A stretch of 64,000 nucleotides of DNA from Ursus arctos (taxonomy: Eukaryota > Chordata > Mammalia > Carnivora > Ursidae): NCBI RefSeq assembly GCF_023065955.2, contig NW_026622974.1:29667718-29731717 (forward strand). Direction: 5' to 3'. A program made the translations under genes and the position numbers. This document shows, piece by piece, positions 37,642 through 49,270 of the stretch (its first letter is position 1; each line of letters begins with the position of its first letter). The notes below the pieces were generated by a model. That model searched no databases. It worked only from the letters and a program-made list of their open reading frames with translations, and was not told the origin of the DNA.

Positions 37642-37837
37642 TTGAAATCATTTTCTGTTTCTAAAGAAATTAGAGACTTGCCGTGATAAGACTTCAGTCA
37701 CCTTCTTTCTTCAGCAAACTGGTTGTTCTGTGTAAATTCTCATGTTTTCCCAATGTACTAAAGTGTCAGATCCAGACATAAGATATTTTTAAATAATCGA
37801 CTTCGGTATAATGAATTCTAATATTCGTTTTTTCCTT

Positions 37838-38150
37838 TTTAAAAAATTTTTATTTAACTTTTATTAGTTAACATTCAGTACAATATTGGTTTCAGAAGTA
37901 GAAGTCAGTGGTTCATCACTTACACATACAACACCCAGTGCTCATCACCACAAGTGCCCTCCTTAATCCCCATCACCCATCTAGCCCCTCCCCCATCCAC
38001 CCTCCCTCCACCAACCCTCAGTTTGTTCTCTATCATTAAGAGTCTCTAATGGCTTGTTTCCCTCTCTCCTTTTTTCCTTTCCTCCCCTTTCCATATGTTC
38101 ATCTGTTTTCTTTCTTAAATTCCACATATGAGTGAGATCATATGGTATTA
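37838..38150 (-). mobile_element. L1 3' UTR fragment
   Basis: Antisense carnivore L1 3' end: ttattagttaacattcagtac, aatattggtttcagaagtag, acacccagtgctcatcacc, ccctcagtttgttctctatc, aattccacatatgagtgag, then stops at atcatatggta. Truncated 5' there. Target duplication unclear. Confidence 0.9.
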
Positions 38151-38690
38151 TTCTTATTTTGGATTCAAGTGCTTGTGCTTCCACAAAGTAAAGATGGCAG
38201 ACTAGGCACAAAATGGCTTATGGGGCCATACCTTAATGTTCCAGACATTCCTTCCTTTGATTCCTCTCCTTTGAGTTGCCAGAAATGGGAAGATTCCGTT
38301 CAGTTCGGTCTGGGTTGCTTTCCATTATGCTTTTCTCAAAGATGTTTTCTTGGTGAACCTCTTCCTAAGAATGGGGTATCACCAGTGGTTTTAAGGCATT
38401 CATCCTTTCCACATGTTCCTAAAGAAGCTGAAATATAGATCCTACCTCTACACTGTTCCTCTCCCTTGAGTTATCCAAAGAGGCAATGACCTGGAAGGGA
38501 TGAGTGTTGAGTTGTACTAAGGTAAGATTTAAATGGAAGGAGGGTAAAGAATAAAAGATGCAAAAATATGAGGACTTTTCTTGTATTCTTTTTTTATTAC
38601 ACTTAGGTTATAAAATTAGGATTTAGAAGACAAGATTCTTTCTAACTCAAAGAATGACTCCAAAGTCTCAATGGAGTATCTTTTGTTGTA
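38151..38690. other. No gene recognised
   Basis: No recognisable repeat; short open frames only. Confidence 0.4.
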
Positions 38691-38694
38691 TACA

Positions 38695-38838
38695 TCTATA
38701 TAGCTCACACATACATAATGTTTACTATGTTGCCAGGTACTCTCTATTTGTGTTACATTGTTGTAGTCCCCAACCAACCTTATGAGGTAGATACGAATAT
38801 TATCCGTGGGGCAGGAAACTGAGGCCAGGACTGGCTGC
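38695..38838 (-). mobile_element. MIR SINE fragment
   Basis: Antisense MIR words: tttactatgttgccaggtac, ccccaaccaaccttatgagg, tagatacgaatattatcc, ggcaggaaactgaggcc. Confidence 0.75.
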
Positions 38839-38975
38839 ATGGGCCTGCAACCTATGCAATTGCATAGGGCCTCGGCCGGGGCGGGGGCTGTACTTGGTTT
38901 AATGCTATATTGTCACTGCCTTGAAATTCTTAATAATTTTTGAACAAGAAACACTGCATTTTCATTTTGCCCGGG
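38838..38975. repeat. Unassigned dispersed repeat with GC-rich core and palindrome
   Basis: Contains gggcctgcaacctatgc, a GC-rich core (38868-38888), tttaatgctatattgtcactg, cttgaaattcttaataattt, ttgaacaag and gcattttcattttgc. I recognise this word order as a dispersed mammalian sequence but cannot name the family. Includes an 18-bp perfect palindrome at 38851-38868. Confidence 0.45.
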
Positions 38976-39208
38976 AATAAGAAACAGATGGGCAAAAGCA
39001 GAACAGAGGGAAGCCATGTAAGAACTTACTGTGAAATCATGCCATGTTATGTGGGTGTGGCAAGAGAGGGACTGGAAGAATATGCAGCGTAGGGTTTGGA
39101 TTTTACATTGTAGGTGATGATGGGGCCAGCAGGATTTCAGTCATGAAAATATGCTAGTAAACTGCAAACGTTTCCTCTACTAACATACTATATGTTATAA
39201 ATCCACAG
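38976..39208. other. No gene recognised; possible L2 antisense
   Basis: Purine-rich (gagggaagccatgtaagaac, gggtttggattttacattg), reminiscent of antisense L2 but not alignable by eye. Confidence 0.3.
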
Positions 39209-39222
39209 TGAACTTCTTTTAT

Positions 39223-39405
39223 TTTTTTAATGATTTTTTATTATATTATGTTAGTCACCATACAGTACATCCCCGGTTTCCGATGTAAAGCTCGATGATT
39301 CATTAGTTGTGTATAACACCCAGTGCACCATGCAATACGTGCCCTCCTTACTACCCATCACCGGTCTATCCCATTCCCCCACCTCCCTCCCCTCTGAGTT
39401 TTGCC
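39223..39405 (-). mobile_element. L1 3' end fragment, younger type
   Basis: Antisense young carnivore L1 3' UTR: ttatattatgttagtcaccat, acagtacatccccggtttcc, gatgattcattagttgtgt, cacccagtgcaccatgcaa, ccatcaccggtctatccc. Edges lie in T-rich sequence. aacttcttttat (left) and aactttttatgg (right) may be a decayed target duplication. Confidence 0.88.
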
Positions 39406-39639
39406 AAACTTTTTATGGAACATTTGAAATATATGCAAAAACGTACATGTTAGTATAATGGACTCTTACCCATCCATCACGTAGCTTCAACAGTTCCTTG
39501 GCTAGAGATGTTTTTAAAGTTGTCTGAATGCCTTTAGGTGGGATCTCTCTCCAAATATTTATACCCTGCCCTTTTTACCCATGTTCGTTACCCATCTGGC
39601 CCCTGAGAATGAGTCCATGACCCCTGATAAATTCTGGGC

Positions 39640-40130
39640 CATAATGTTTGGTCTTCTTGCCTCCTTCCCTGCTCCCTCAGCCCCCAAATTTCCCCCTATC
39701 TCCAAGACTTTCTTCATGTCATTACCTCTGCTTGGAATGCTCTTTCCCTTTTGCACTTGTAAAATTGAATGCATCTTTGATGTTCAAATATCACCTCCCC
39801 CTCAACCAGCTCAAGTGATAGTTCCAGCCTCTTTTTTTTTTTTTTTAAAGATTTTATTTATTTATTCGACAGAGATAGAGACAGCCAGCGAGAGAGGGAA
39901 CACAAGCAGGGGGAGTGGGAGAGGAAGAAGCAGGCTCATAGTGGAAGAGCCTGATGTGGGGCTCGATCCCATAACGCCGGGATCACGCCCTGAGCCGAAG
40001 GCAGACGCTTAACCGCTGTGCCACCCAGGTGCCCTGATAGTTCCAGCCTCTTGATTCTGTGTTACAATTATCTGGGTATATGTCTTATGTCCCTTGACCC
40101 CACAGTGAACTTGTGATAAACATTTGTTAG
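39640..40130 (+). mobile_element. L2 LINE 3' end, split by a SINE
   Basis: Words tcttgcctccttccctgctc, cctctgcttggaatgctcttt, cccttttgcacttg, aaatatcacctcccc are followed after the SINE by tgtgttacaattatctgggt, atgtcttatgtccctt and gataaacatttgttag, the L2 3' order. Confidence 0.7.
39834..40034 (-). mobile_element. CAN-SINE, young arctoid-type subfamily
   Basis: Very well preserved, with the agacagccagcgagagaggg body and the right-end head gctgtgccacccaggtgccc. An exact 18-bp target-site duplication (39816-39833 and 40035-40052, beginning tgatagttccag) flanks it. Only about seven base differences from the copy at 49271. Inserted in L2. Confidence 0.97.
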
Positions 40131-40438
40131 TGACCATTTTACCGAACTCAGGAATAATATGAAAAGCACATGAGCAAAAAGCAATTATTGCTGCATCCTG
40201 AAAGGGAATAGTTCATCTAAATGTGAAGCAAATAGAGCCATAAGGTCTTTTTTGGGCAGGGGGGGGGATTGTTTCTTTTGCACATTAGTTTGTTAGAATA
40301 AAGACCAGAAAAAATGGTTACCAAGTAAAATACAATGGAATGGTACTGGAAATAAACTTATTCTCCCATGGGATCATGTTTACTTGATTTCAGAGAATTT
40401 AATAGTGTGTTCTTCATGGATTGAGACAAACATGCTTT
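40131..40438. other. No gene recognised
   Basis: No recognisable element; includes a short G-run near 40258-40267. Confidence 0.4.
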
Positions 40439-40439
40439 T

Positions 40440-41455
40440 CCTAGGTGACTGCTATGTCTTTATATACGTTGGTGCTTGGAACTCCCAAATTCACACCCTG
40501 ATCTAGAGTATACTTCTGAGTTGGAGATTCAAATATAACGTCTCCACTAGGATGGCTCTCAGACAATCCTGGTGAACAAGTCCAAAACTGAGTCCTTGAC
40601 TTTCCTTTCCCAAAACTCTTCTTCCTCCAATTTACCTACTTTGTAACATGACAGCTTCTATAACCCTTGCAGTTGCTCATACCAGTGAGTCATCCTTGTC
40701 ACTCACTTCTTCACTCTCTGCATCCAGTTCACTACCAAGTCTTTTGACTCTGCTTCGTATCATCTATATTTCTTATTTCTGTTGCTGTCACTTCCAACTA
40801 AGCTGCCATCATTTCTCACCTTGACCATTGCACTGGCTTCTCTAAAGGTCTCCTTGCTCCTTTTCTTGCCCCCTCCAATTCTCCACATTGCTGCCCGTAA
40901 TCTTAAGTAAGACAAAACTTGGCTTATGTCTGATTAAAACCATCCAGTGATTTCCCAGCTTGATGAGATCGAAACCCAAATTCCTACTGAAGGTTGAAGG
41001 AATTTGTCCCCAGCCTATCATCAACATTATCTCATGTCTTTCCGCTGAGCTCACCAAGACAGCAGCTACACTTCCTTCCCTTGTTACAGCTCCAGGAATG
41101 TGGTAGGCTTGGTCCTGCCTTGGGCCTGGGTACAGGCTGAGGTCTCTCCCTGGAAGCATTTCCGTAGAGATCACCTAATTCCTATTCGTTACTCAGAACT
41201 CAGAGGATACCACTTCTTTAGGGAAGTTCTCCTTCAATAACTTCAATCTGAAATAGATCCCCTCGCTATCTTCTAAGTGTTCTGTGAGTTTCCATTATTG
41301 TTCATTTGCTCAATGTCTTCTCTGATAGATGATAAGCTTCATGAGGGACAGGCCATGTCTTTTGTTCATCTCTATCCTTTGGGCCTAGCCCAGTGCCTGA
41401 TACATATCTAAGTGTTCAGTAAATATTTAATAAATGAAATAAACATTGCCTTGAT
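40440..41455 (+). mobile_element. L2 LINE, about 1 kb, coding end through 3' terminus
   Basis: The most complete L2 in the window. It begins near the former YADD region (tatacgttggtgcttggaac), then aagtccaaaactgagtcc, gtcatccttgtcactcac, cagttcactaccaagtc, ccattgcactggcttctc, ccatccagtgatttccc, cctatcatcaacattatctc and gggaagttctccttcaataac. It ends with gataagcttcatgagggac, ctagcccagtgcctgatac and ttcagtaaatatttaataaatg. Open frames are broken throughout. Confidence 0.85.
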
Positions 41456-42060
41456 GTTGCCACTTTGCACACTTTGTGTCTTTTGTACCTTGAAGTTTGT
41501 TTTTGGTGGGCTCTCTTAAAATCTTCACCTTCCTTTAGATGCTTTGTTTTTTTTCTTGCTCCTATCTTGGTACTACCCCCGCAATATTCCAAACTTAGTA
41601 TTGCTATTCATCTCTGATGAACTGTTCACAGCTCAGGGCCTGAGGTAGCGTTTCTACCAAAGTGCCACCCACTGACAGTATGAGGGTGGGAGGTGAAGGG
41701 TGTGTGGGTGGGTATATATGGAGCGCTGGGAACATGCCCCAGGTGCTTACCACAAACACAGGATTTCTTTGCATCTCTTATCTTAAAGAAATTTTGCATC
41801 CTACTTTATAGTTATTCCATACTTGTTTTTACTGTAAAAAGTGCTTGGGGTCACTTTTGCAGCTTGTACATATACCCCAGAAGCTCTGATTGAAACATTT
41901 TTAGGCATTTTTTAGCCTGGCTCAGTTTTCTAGACAGTTTCTTTCCCACTCATAGCAGAGACTTCTTGAACACTCTAAAAGGCCCTCAATCCTGCCCTTA
42001 CCTTTCTGATTTTCTTGCCTTGTTTCTTTTATCCCTCCATCCTAATTCTACTTCCAGTAA
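41456..42060. other. No gene recognised
   Basis: No recognisable repeat or exon. Confidence 0.4.
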
Positions 42061-42061
42061 T

Positions 42062-42278
42062 TCCTGGTGGACTGCTATTTGCATTTTGGGTGGAAAAGTT
42101 CTTTATTGTGCTGGGCTGTCCTGTCATTGCCCTCCCTACCTCACCCCATAGTGCAGAGAGGTTAGACTTCCTGGCCTCCATCTACTTCCTGCCAATTGCA
42201 CCCACAGTCATGGTGACAAGCCAACTTCCCGCCATATTTTCAAACACCCATGTTCCTCTTCCATTTGAGAACCACTTC
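42062..42278 (-). mobile_element. hAT-Charlie-type MITE
   Basis: Words gcattttgggtggaaaagttc, tttattgtgctgggctgtcc, tgtcattgccctcc, ctggcctccatctacttcc, tgccaattgcacccacagtc, tggtgacaagccaact and tttgagaaccactt follow a common mammalian Charlie-type nonautonomous element read antisense. The right end is the terminal repeat gagaaccactg with one change. It has no coding capacity. Confidence 0.68.
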
Positions 42279-42339
42279 TCAGTCTGTTGACACCTCTTAC
42301 AAAATCTAGAACCTTGATAATAGGTTTAGAGTTTAACAA

Positions 42340-42430
42340 CTATTTTATTCATTCAAAACTCAACGATTTATTAAATCTCTGCTGTGTGTCAGGCACAGTT
42401 CTAGTAAATGGAAATATAGCCAAGAATAGA
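42340..42430 (-). mobile_element. L2 LINE 3' terminus
   Basis: ttattcattcaaaactcaacg, atttattaaatctctgctgtg, tgtcaggcacagttctagta: the antisense L2 terminal motif (ttcattcaacaaatatttattgagc ... ccaggcactg). Confidence 0.7.
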
Positions 42431-42431
42431 C

Positions 42432-43190
42432 TCACCATCTGAGGATTATTGTGTGGTTCTTTCTCCCTACCAACTCACTTATTTTTTGTTTGTTTTTGAA
42501 CAGGTTTGTTCTCCTCTAATGTACTGTTGAATAGTCTTCCTTTGTGTTCTGATGATTTCTAGTTTAAATGTTATAAGGACATTGACATTTAGGATAGATG
42601 AAAACATGGACCAAAATAATAAAAAAAAAAATTTTTAAACCAGAAAATATGAGTGGTTGGTCCCTAATTGGCAAGACATTAACAGAATGTTAATATTTTA
42701 AGCATACTATACATTAAAAAAAGATTTTAGTGTGGAATAAAGTAATTTCATAAGAATTCCTGCTATAATTTTCCTTCTTTTTGACATAAGTAGTTTAGTT
42801 TGGCAGCAATGGTTTTATTTGCTTTATGTAATTATTTAATTTCTCTGGGTTTGCTTACATTGTTATGTCATTCTAACATATTTATGTACTTATTCATGTG
42901 TGGTTGTACAATATTTAAAGAAGCTGCGTAATGCTACTAGAAGCAGCAGAGAGAGAGAGCCCCCAAATCTATTAAGTGATGCGGCCTGGCAAGACAGGGA
43001 AAGGAGGGGTGCTGGGCTGGTGTGATACTACTCTGTTGGAGAACAAGGGGCGTACATGTTTCCAAATAAAGCGACAGGACGTATGAAGAATGGGTATCAA
43101 CCTGAAGTAATAAAATCAGGTACCCCCTTTTCTCCCACCTGTTAACATTACTTGCAGATTTCAGAATCTGTGGTGACTAGAAGATCAATG
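42432..43190. other. No gene recognised
   Basis: AT-rich, then GC-richer at 42940-43060. Nothing recognisable. Confidence 0.4.
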
Positions 43191-43194
43191 GAAC

Positions 43195-43458
43195 TCCTTT
43201 TGTATCACTTTCTGTGTGTCAGCCACCATTTTAAACACTTTATATACATTACTTAATTTTCACAACAAACTTGTAGGTTATCATCACTACTACCACCATC
43301 ATCATTATCATTATCATCGTCATCATCCTTATTTTCCCCATGAGGGTACTGAGGTACTGGGAGATTAAGTGATAGGTAGTATCAGAGATGGACTCCAAAC
43401 CGAGAGAGTGTGGACATAACGTTTGGGTGTTTAACTCCTACACTGTACCACCTCTGGT
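43195..43458 (-). mobile_element. MIR SINE with internal CAT expansion
   Basis: Clear antisense MIR: ctgtgtgtcagccaccatttt, aacactttatatacattac, cacaacaaacttgtagg, ccccatgagggtactgagg, gagattaagtgataggtag, cagagatggactccaaacc, ctcctacactgtaccacc. Between the two halves a CAT/ACT-rich run (43279-43328) replaces the usual short tattattatcc stretch. Confidence 0.88.
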
Positions 43459-43620
43459 GGGGCGAACAAGGTTGAGAGTTAAGTAACATAACGCTGTCTT
43501 TACTGATAAACTGTGTATTAGACGCTTAATATCAGGATGGGTAAAACTATATGGTTTGCCAATTTTTACATTGAAATTTGATCTTTTTTAAAATTTGATT
43601 TTAATTAACTTATTTTAATT

Positions 43621-43806
43621 AAAAAAAAAGATTTATTTATTTATTTTGAGAGAAAGAGAGAGAATGCATGCGCATGTAAGTAGGGGGAGGGGCAGAGGGC
43701 GAGGGAGGGAAGCAGACTCCCTGCTAAGCACAGAGCCCGACCCAATCATGACCCTATCTGAAGTCAAGAGTCAGACGCTTAACTGACTAAGCCACCCAGG
43801 CGCCCC
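43621..43806 (-). mobile_element. CAN-SINE (SINEC)
   Basis: Minus-strand SINE with a gatttatttatttattttgag tail side and a right-end head actaagccacccaggcgcccc. A perfect 15-bp duplication taacttattttaatt (43606-43620 and 43807-43821) flanks it. The sequence ccgacccaatcatgacc lacks part of the usual middle, an internal deletion. Confidence 0.95.
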
Positions 43807-43821
43807 TAACTTATTTTAATT

Positions 43822-44985
43822 TTAACTCCTTTTTTGCGTAAAAGAGACAATTCTTCAGTTTTGTTACTACTAAACAGTTTACTCTTTTTAACAAAGGCAT
43901 TAGTTTGCAGGAAAAAATTTCTGTACAATAATATAACAAGCAGTTATATTTTATTTCTCTTAATTTTACTTTCCCAGAAAGATGTAGTTGAAATAAAAGC
44001 ACAATTAGTTTCAAAGGGAAATTGTTAAATTCAGAACAGGTCAATTATCAGCTATCACCTGCATAAAGACTGCCAAGATGTAAATACCTGAACGTTTCTT
44101 TTTTTTTTTCCCCTCTACTTTGTCTCATTTTGTTTTTTACTTCCAAATTTTAGAGGATGTTTTACATGTCTTTTTTCTTTGTAGCTTCACTTACTCTAAG
44201 CTAAATTGACAATTACTTCCAGCGATAAAACCACAGAAACTATGATAAAGATATGGCCGGATGGCCCCTAATTGACTTGCTTAATCCAATAAAGTGTTTC
44301 CTTCTGAGACAATGAGAAGGTCAGGATGGAATACTCTGGAATACAATACATACATCAGCTGCTCTTAACCAATTTATAGACTCACTATTTGCTGAACACA
44401 AAACCTCAGTTGTTGGACTTTAACTCCTGTTTTGTTAATCCAAAAGCAGATGCTTCACCTTTCACTCATTCATTTATTTCTGCCCCTAAATTTCTAAGTT
44501 TATTTTCTCATCTGGCCACCATTGCCGTTCTTATGGCTATTTATGTCGATAAGATGGAAATAATAAAGGAAAAGACTATATCCATATATCCATTCTTCAG
44601 AAAGTATTCTCTTTTGCCAGTTACCTAAAAGCACTAAATAATGTATCCCTTTGGCCTGATAGAAAACTAAAAATCAAGTTAGAAGAATACTCTGGTGTGT
44701 GTAACATTCAAATCTTTCCTATAAATTCAACATTCACATTGGTAAAAAGGACTAAATAATGTTTTCAAGGTATCACTCCAAGTATCCAGGGACGTGAAGG
44801 ATTCATGGAGATGGTTCAAATAATTTCAGCAACTAAGTGACACTGAAATGTGAATTGATGTACAAATGTTTGGTCAATGAAGTCAGAATAAATAAAACCA
44901 TGGAGAAGTCTGAAAAATACCAGTTGTCTGCTTATCTGCTAAAAGTTGCCTTTTATTGTGGACACTTTTGGGGCCCCCTCTTCTT
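43822..44985. other. No gene recognised
   Basis: AT-rich with short open frames on both strands. No recognisable repeat and no exon signal. Confidence 0.4.
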
Positions 44986-44989
44986 CGAC

Positions 44990-45708
44990 AACTGTCCTTG
45001 TCTATTTCCTAGCTGTGTTTACATTTCTTGTTGTAACCATTACCACTATCCATCTCCAGAACACTTTGCTCAACTGAAACTCTGTACTCGTTCAACAATA
45101 GCTCCCACTCCCCCACTGCCCAGCCCCTGGGAACCGTGACTCTGCTTTCTGTTTCTATGAATTTGGCTTCTCTAGATACCACATATAAGTGGAGTCATGC
45201 AATATTGGTCTTTCTGTGACCGGCTTATGTCACTTAGCATAAAGTCTTCACGGTTCATCCATGTGGTAGCATGTGTCAGGATTTTATTCTTTTTTAAGTC
45301 TGAATAAATACTCCATTATGTGCATATGTCATATTTTGTTTATTCATCTGTTGATGAACATTTGGGTTGTTTCTGCCTTTTGGCTATTGCTTTGAGCATA
45401 ATCATCCCTGCTTTCAATTCTTTTAAGTATATATTCCAGTTCCACATCATATGGTAATTTTCTTTAATTTTTTGAGGAACTGACCCTGTTTCCCACAGCA
45501 GCTGCACCATTTTATATTCCCACCAGCAGTGCACAAGGGGTCCCATTTCTTCACATCCTCACCAACACTGGTTATTTTCTCTTTCTTTGTCTCTTTCTTC
45601 CTTCCTTAACCATCATCCTAATGGATGTGAAGTGGTATCTCTCTATGGGTTTGATTTCCATAATGGTTAGTCATGTGGAGCATCTTTGCATGTGGTTATT
45701 GTCCGTCA
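44990..45708 (-). mobile_element. Old L1, 3' UTR and ORF2 end
   Basis: Antisense: aaccattaccactatccatc, gaaactctgtactcgttc, tctagataccacatataagtgg, tcacttagcataaagtc, ttcatccatgtggtagcatg, ttcccaccagcagtgcac, catcctaatggatgtgaag. Strongly diverged, with the frame lost. It is 5'-truncated near 45708. Confidence 0.9.
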
Positions 45709-45709
45709 C

Positions 45710-46368
45710 TAGCAGAATTTTTAAGGAAATCTAATAATCAGAACTTCTCTGATTTCCACCTTTCCAAGCTCAGTATGCTCAACTTGTCCTTGTATTTCCT
45801 AAGAATCTTCAGTATCCTCCCACCCCCTTTTTGCCTTTAAACTAGTTCAGCTTAATTTCTGTTACTTGTAACCAAAATGTCTGATCCAGCTTTCCTAGGG
45901 AACCGTACATTCCTCCTGCCTCCACCAACATTACAACTCACTGCAGCCCTTGATTTAGCCACTATCTTTATAAAACATTTCAGCTACATGCTTACCATTT
46001 CTGCTTATTTTTGGTAGAGAAAATTATTAGCTACGGCAAAGAAAAAATCCTAAGAATGTTTTTTACGTTAGTTAATAAACACAGGAGTAGCCCTTTTCCA
46101 TGGGAATCTCCCAGAGACATGATTTGTATTGCCTCTTTAACTTGTGTTCTTTCTATGGAGGGATGTCAGGGCAATAGTCTATGCTATAGCAGCCTATCAA
46201 GTCAGCCTCATAAGGCAGAGGAACAGCAACCTGGAGTGCGGGTTGGGGCTTGGCACTGGTGCGGTGGGAAGGTGGCGGACTGTGGGGAGGGGGTAGAATT
46301 TGCTTGGGTCTCCGCATCTCTAGTAATGTCAATCCCTGGCTTTCCTGTTTTAGGATCTCCTAGGGTAG
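45710..46368. other. No gene recognised
   Basis: 45720-45900 may hold a diverged LTR-like piece (tttctgttacttgtaaccaaaatg). A plus-strand open frame of 120 codons (46011-46373) has no recognisable domain. Confidence 0.35.
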
Positions 46369-46369
46369 A

Positions 46370-46446
46370 ATGAAAATTAAATGACATAATCTATGTACAG
46401 CACTTCATCCAGTGCTTGGCATTTAATAAGAGATCAGTAAAGGTTA
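46370..46446 (+). mobile_element. MIR 3' fragment
   Basis: gaaaattaaatgacataatc, tatgtacagcacttcatcc, agtgcttggcatttaataag and agatcagtaaagg match the MIR tail (gattaaatgag..., cagtgcctggcacatagta, ctcaataaa). Confidence 0.7.
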
Positions 46447-46449
46447 TCA

Positions 46450-48480
46450 ATCTCCCTCCAAATAAAAGATATTATAATATCAGAAATTTAAAATTCTCTT
46501 TGTTCTAGGGTGACTTTCTCCTAGCTGGTATTTAGGGAGGATAGCATAAAGACATTTTATTTCTTTTTAAATTAATGTCTTGCATTTAATGTAACAAGAT
46601 GGTTTTCTAATTGTACAATAATTAAACTTAAACAAATGTTACAATGAGAAAGGGGCATTGACCGTGTCATCATTTAAATGTGGAATGAGGATAAGATCAA
46701 TGCCTTGATTTTCCATAGTCATCATAAGGGTCACATAAAATGACATTTTCTATAATGGGGACTACATCTTCATTCTACCATGAGGACTTCTGAAATAATG
46801 AAGAAGAAAAAAATAAAGTTATAGTGTATTTCACTGACAGCTTAGAAGATTTAATTTAATATTCTTTAAGGATCTATAGAGTTTTACCAAATAATAGTTC
46901 AGCTCAAATTAAAATGAAATTGCAGTAATATTTTTCCTCTAAGAAAGAACTCCTTTGTCTGATCTGTCACTGTATCATCATTTATTCTTATGTTATTAGA
47001 ACGATAATTCAATCATATTTTCTTCTTTTAGGGTTAGTTACCAGCATAAAGACTTGCCCTCAGTTCTATACCCTAGAACCTATCATCAGGATTCTGACAA
47101 AGCATGATCTTAGATCTGCGTCTATCTTTTCTATTCTGTTTTTGGAAGGGAAGTGAGTCAAAGTGAGTATATAATTTATCAGTAGTAAGAAATTGCCACA
47201 CCTGGCCTTTGTTTAGACTCGTGTCTTCTTTTCTTAAGGACTTTTACATTGTGTCCCACCAGAACCACCAGTATAGATCTGGAAAAACTGTGATTCATCC
47301 TCAGTCAGTGGAAATCACAGAACTCAGCCCTAATATCGTGCAGTACTTACACACTCTGTCAGACACGATAATAGTTTCTGTTTATAGCTATTCGGTTTCT
47401 TAAACCGTGGCAATTCTCTGCCATCTCTCTGTTGGAAAAATGTTTATGTTCTTTATTCCTTTCACTCAGAGATCATACTTTCATGAGAAGATAATGATTC
47501 TTCAAGGCTTCAATGTCCTTGTTCCCCCTGCCCCCAAACATCGAACTGTTCTGTGAATAGTTATTAGAGCCCTACCAACCAAGCCTCGTACAATTGCATC
47601 TGGACTGTGATACGATTCCACTTAATGCTTTGAGAATTGGATGTGGTATTGTCATTTGCCTCACTAGTAAATGGATGTGTTTTTTTTTTTTTTTTTTCTT
47701 CTGGTTTGCAAGAATGTAGTCTTCTTTGCTGTAAGGAGGGTTTTATGGGTATCATTGATCACGGAAATGATTATTTTTAAATTAGAGACATGACTTCACA
47801 TAGAACACAAAACAGACTTGGTCTCCACTGGAAAGAAACGATTCCTGAATATCAACATAAAAAAAAAAATAAGCTTAAAGATACAGAATGCTAAAAAGTG
47901 TTAAGGCTAGTATTGTACTAAAACCAGTCACAAAATGAAAGAAAACAGTACCATTCTTGAAACAGCCCCATTCTGCCTCAGGTTTTGTTTCTATCAGATA
48001 TAATCTTTACAGCTTAAACATTTGACAGATTTTTGTACCAGTTTCATCATTCCCTAACATTTTCACTTTACCTGAGAAAAAACTGTGGGATTGTGAATGC
48101 TCTCAGGATAGAGTGATGCCGCATTCCTTTCCACCTCTCCAGCATGCTCTGCTCTGCCCGACTCTTAGTGGAGCTCAATAAATAAGAGCTAAATGGAGTT
48201 TTCCCTTGTTTTCTGCTGTTCCATAGTTTGAACTTGCTTTTAAAGACACCATTGTCTGATGATATTTGACAATTTGTTACAGTGTTTTTGATAACACATG
48301 AAGCTGTGGACTGTATGCCTGATCTAAGAGGAATAAGAGGGCTTTGTTTCTTGAGTAAAAACTGCTATTTAAGAAAATCTGTTAGCATTTTGTTTTTGTT
48401 TTGTTTTTCTCTTTACGGTCTTCGAAAATCTCTCAAATTGTAGGAGCATCTGTTCTCACGCGTTTTAAACTGTGTGCTCG
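46450..48480. other. No gene recognised
   Basis: Two kilobases of AT-rich sequence with a T-run at about 47680-47697. Open frames are short and without domains. Confidence 0.4.
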
Positions 48481-48724
48481 GCTCCTCCACTTATATGACC
48501 TATGGACCTAAAACTCATTGTGTCTCAAGCTGAACCTACCTTTTTTTTCTTTTAACCAATTCCCTCTGGCTGTTTTTGTTAACATCATTGCCTTTATTCT
48601 AATCACTTCTTCCACTAACTTGGCATTGTGCTTGACTTCTGTGCTTTCCTATATGTGACTTCTGATTTCCTGCCAAAGACTGCCAATTCTACCTCCCCAA
48701 TATCACTTGCATCTATCTCCTTTT

Positions 48725-48917
48725 TATTTTTAAGATTTTATTTATTTATTTGAGGTAGAGAGAGAGAGAGAGAGTGCACAAACAGGGGGAGCGGGAGAGG
48801 GAGAAGCAGGCTTCCCGCTGAGTAAGGAGCCTGAAGCAGGGGTCTATCCCAGGAACCTGGGATCATGACCTGAGCCGAAGGCAGATGCTTAACCCACTGA
48901 GCCACCCAGGTGCCCCA
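48725..48917 (-). mobile_element. CAN-SINE (SINEC) in L2
   Basis: Minus strand; right-end head actgagccacccaggtgcccc, left-end tail ttaagattttatttattt. Perfect 15-bp duplication catctatctcctttt (48710-48724 and 48918-48932). Confidence 0.96.
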
Positions 48918-49270
48918 CATCTATCTCCTTTTCTGCACACCCACTGCCACTGACCTCATTGCATCTTGTTTATTTTTCTGTCTTCTTTCTGCTCTACTCT
49001 CTCAGCTTTAAATCAAGATTAATCATCTTAAGGCAGATATCTAATTGTGTCATTCAGTCATTCACTCTTTACCCTAAGGCCCCCAACTTCTTATAGAAAA
49101 AGCATAAACATTCTAGCTATTGTTCTAGAATAGAAGACAATTTGCACCACGTGTAATTTAAAATGTTGTCATAGCCTCATTAAAAAAGTGAAAAGAAATA
49201 TATTTTAATCCACTATATTAAAATATTATTCCAATATCAATGTGAAAATTATTAATATTTTATGTTCTTT

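Noticed and set aside
38866..38890. GC-rich core as a CpG island or promoter
   Set aside because: Only about 25 bases long and part of a dispersed repeat; far too short for a CpG island.
46011..46373. 120-codon plus-strand open frame
   Set aside because: No recognisable domain or homology by eye; the tail runs into a MIR fragment.
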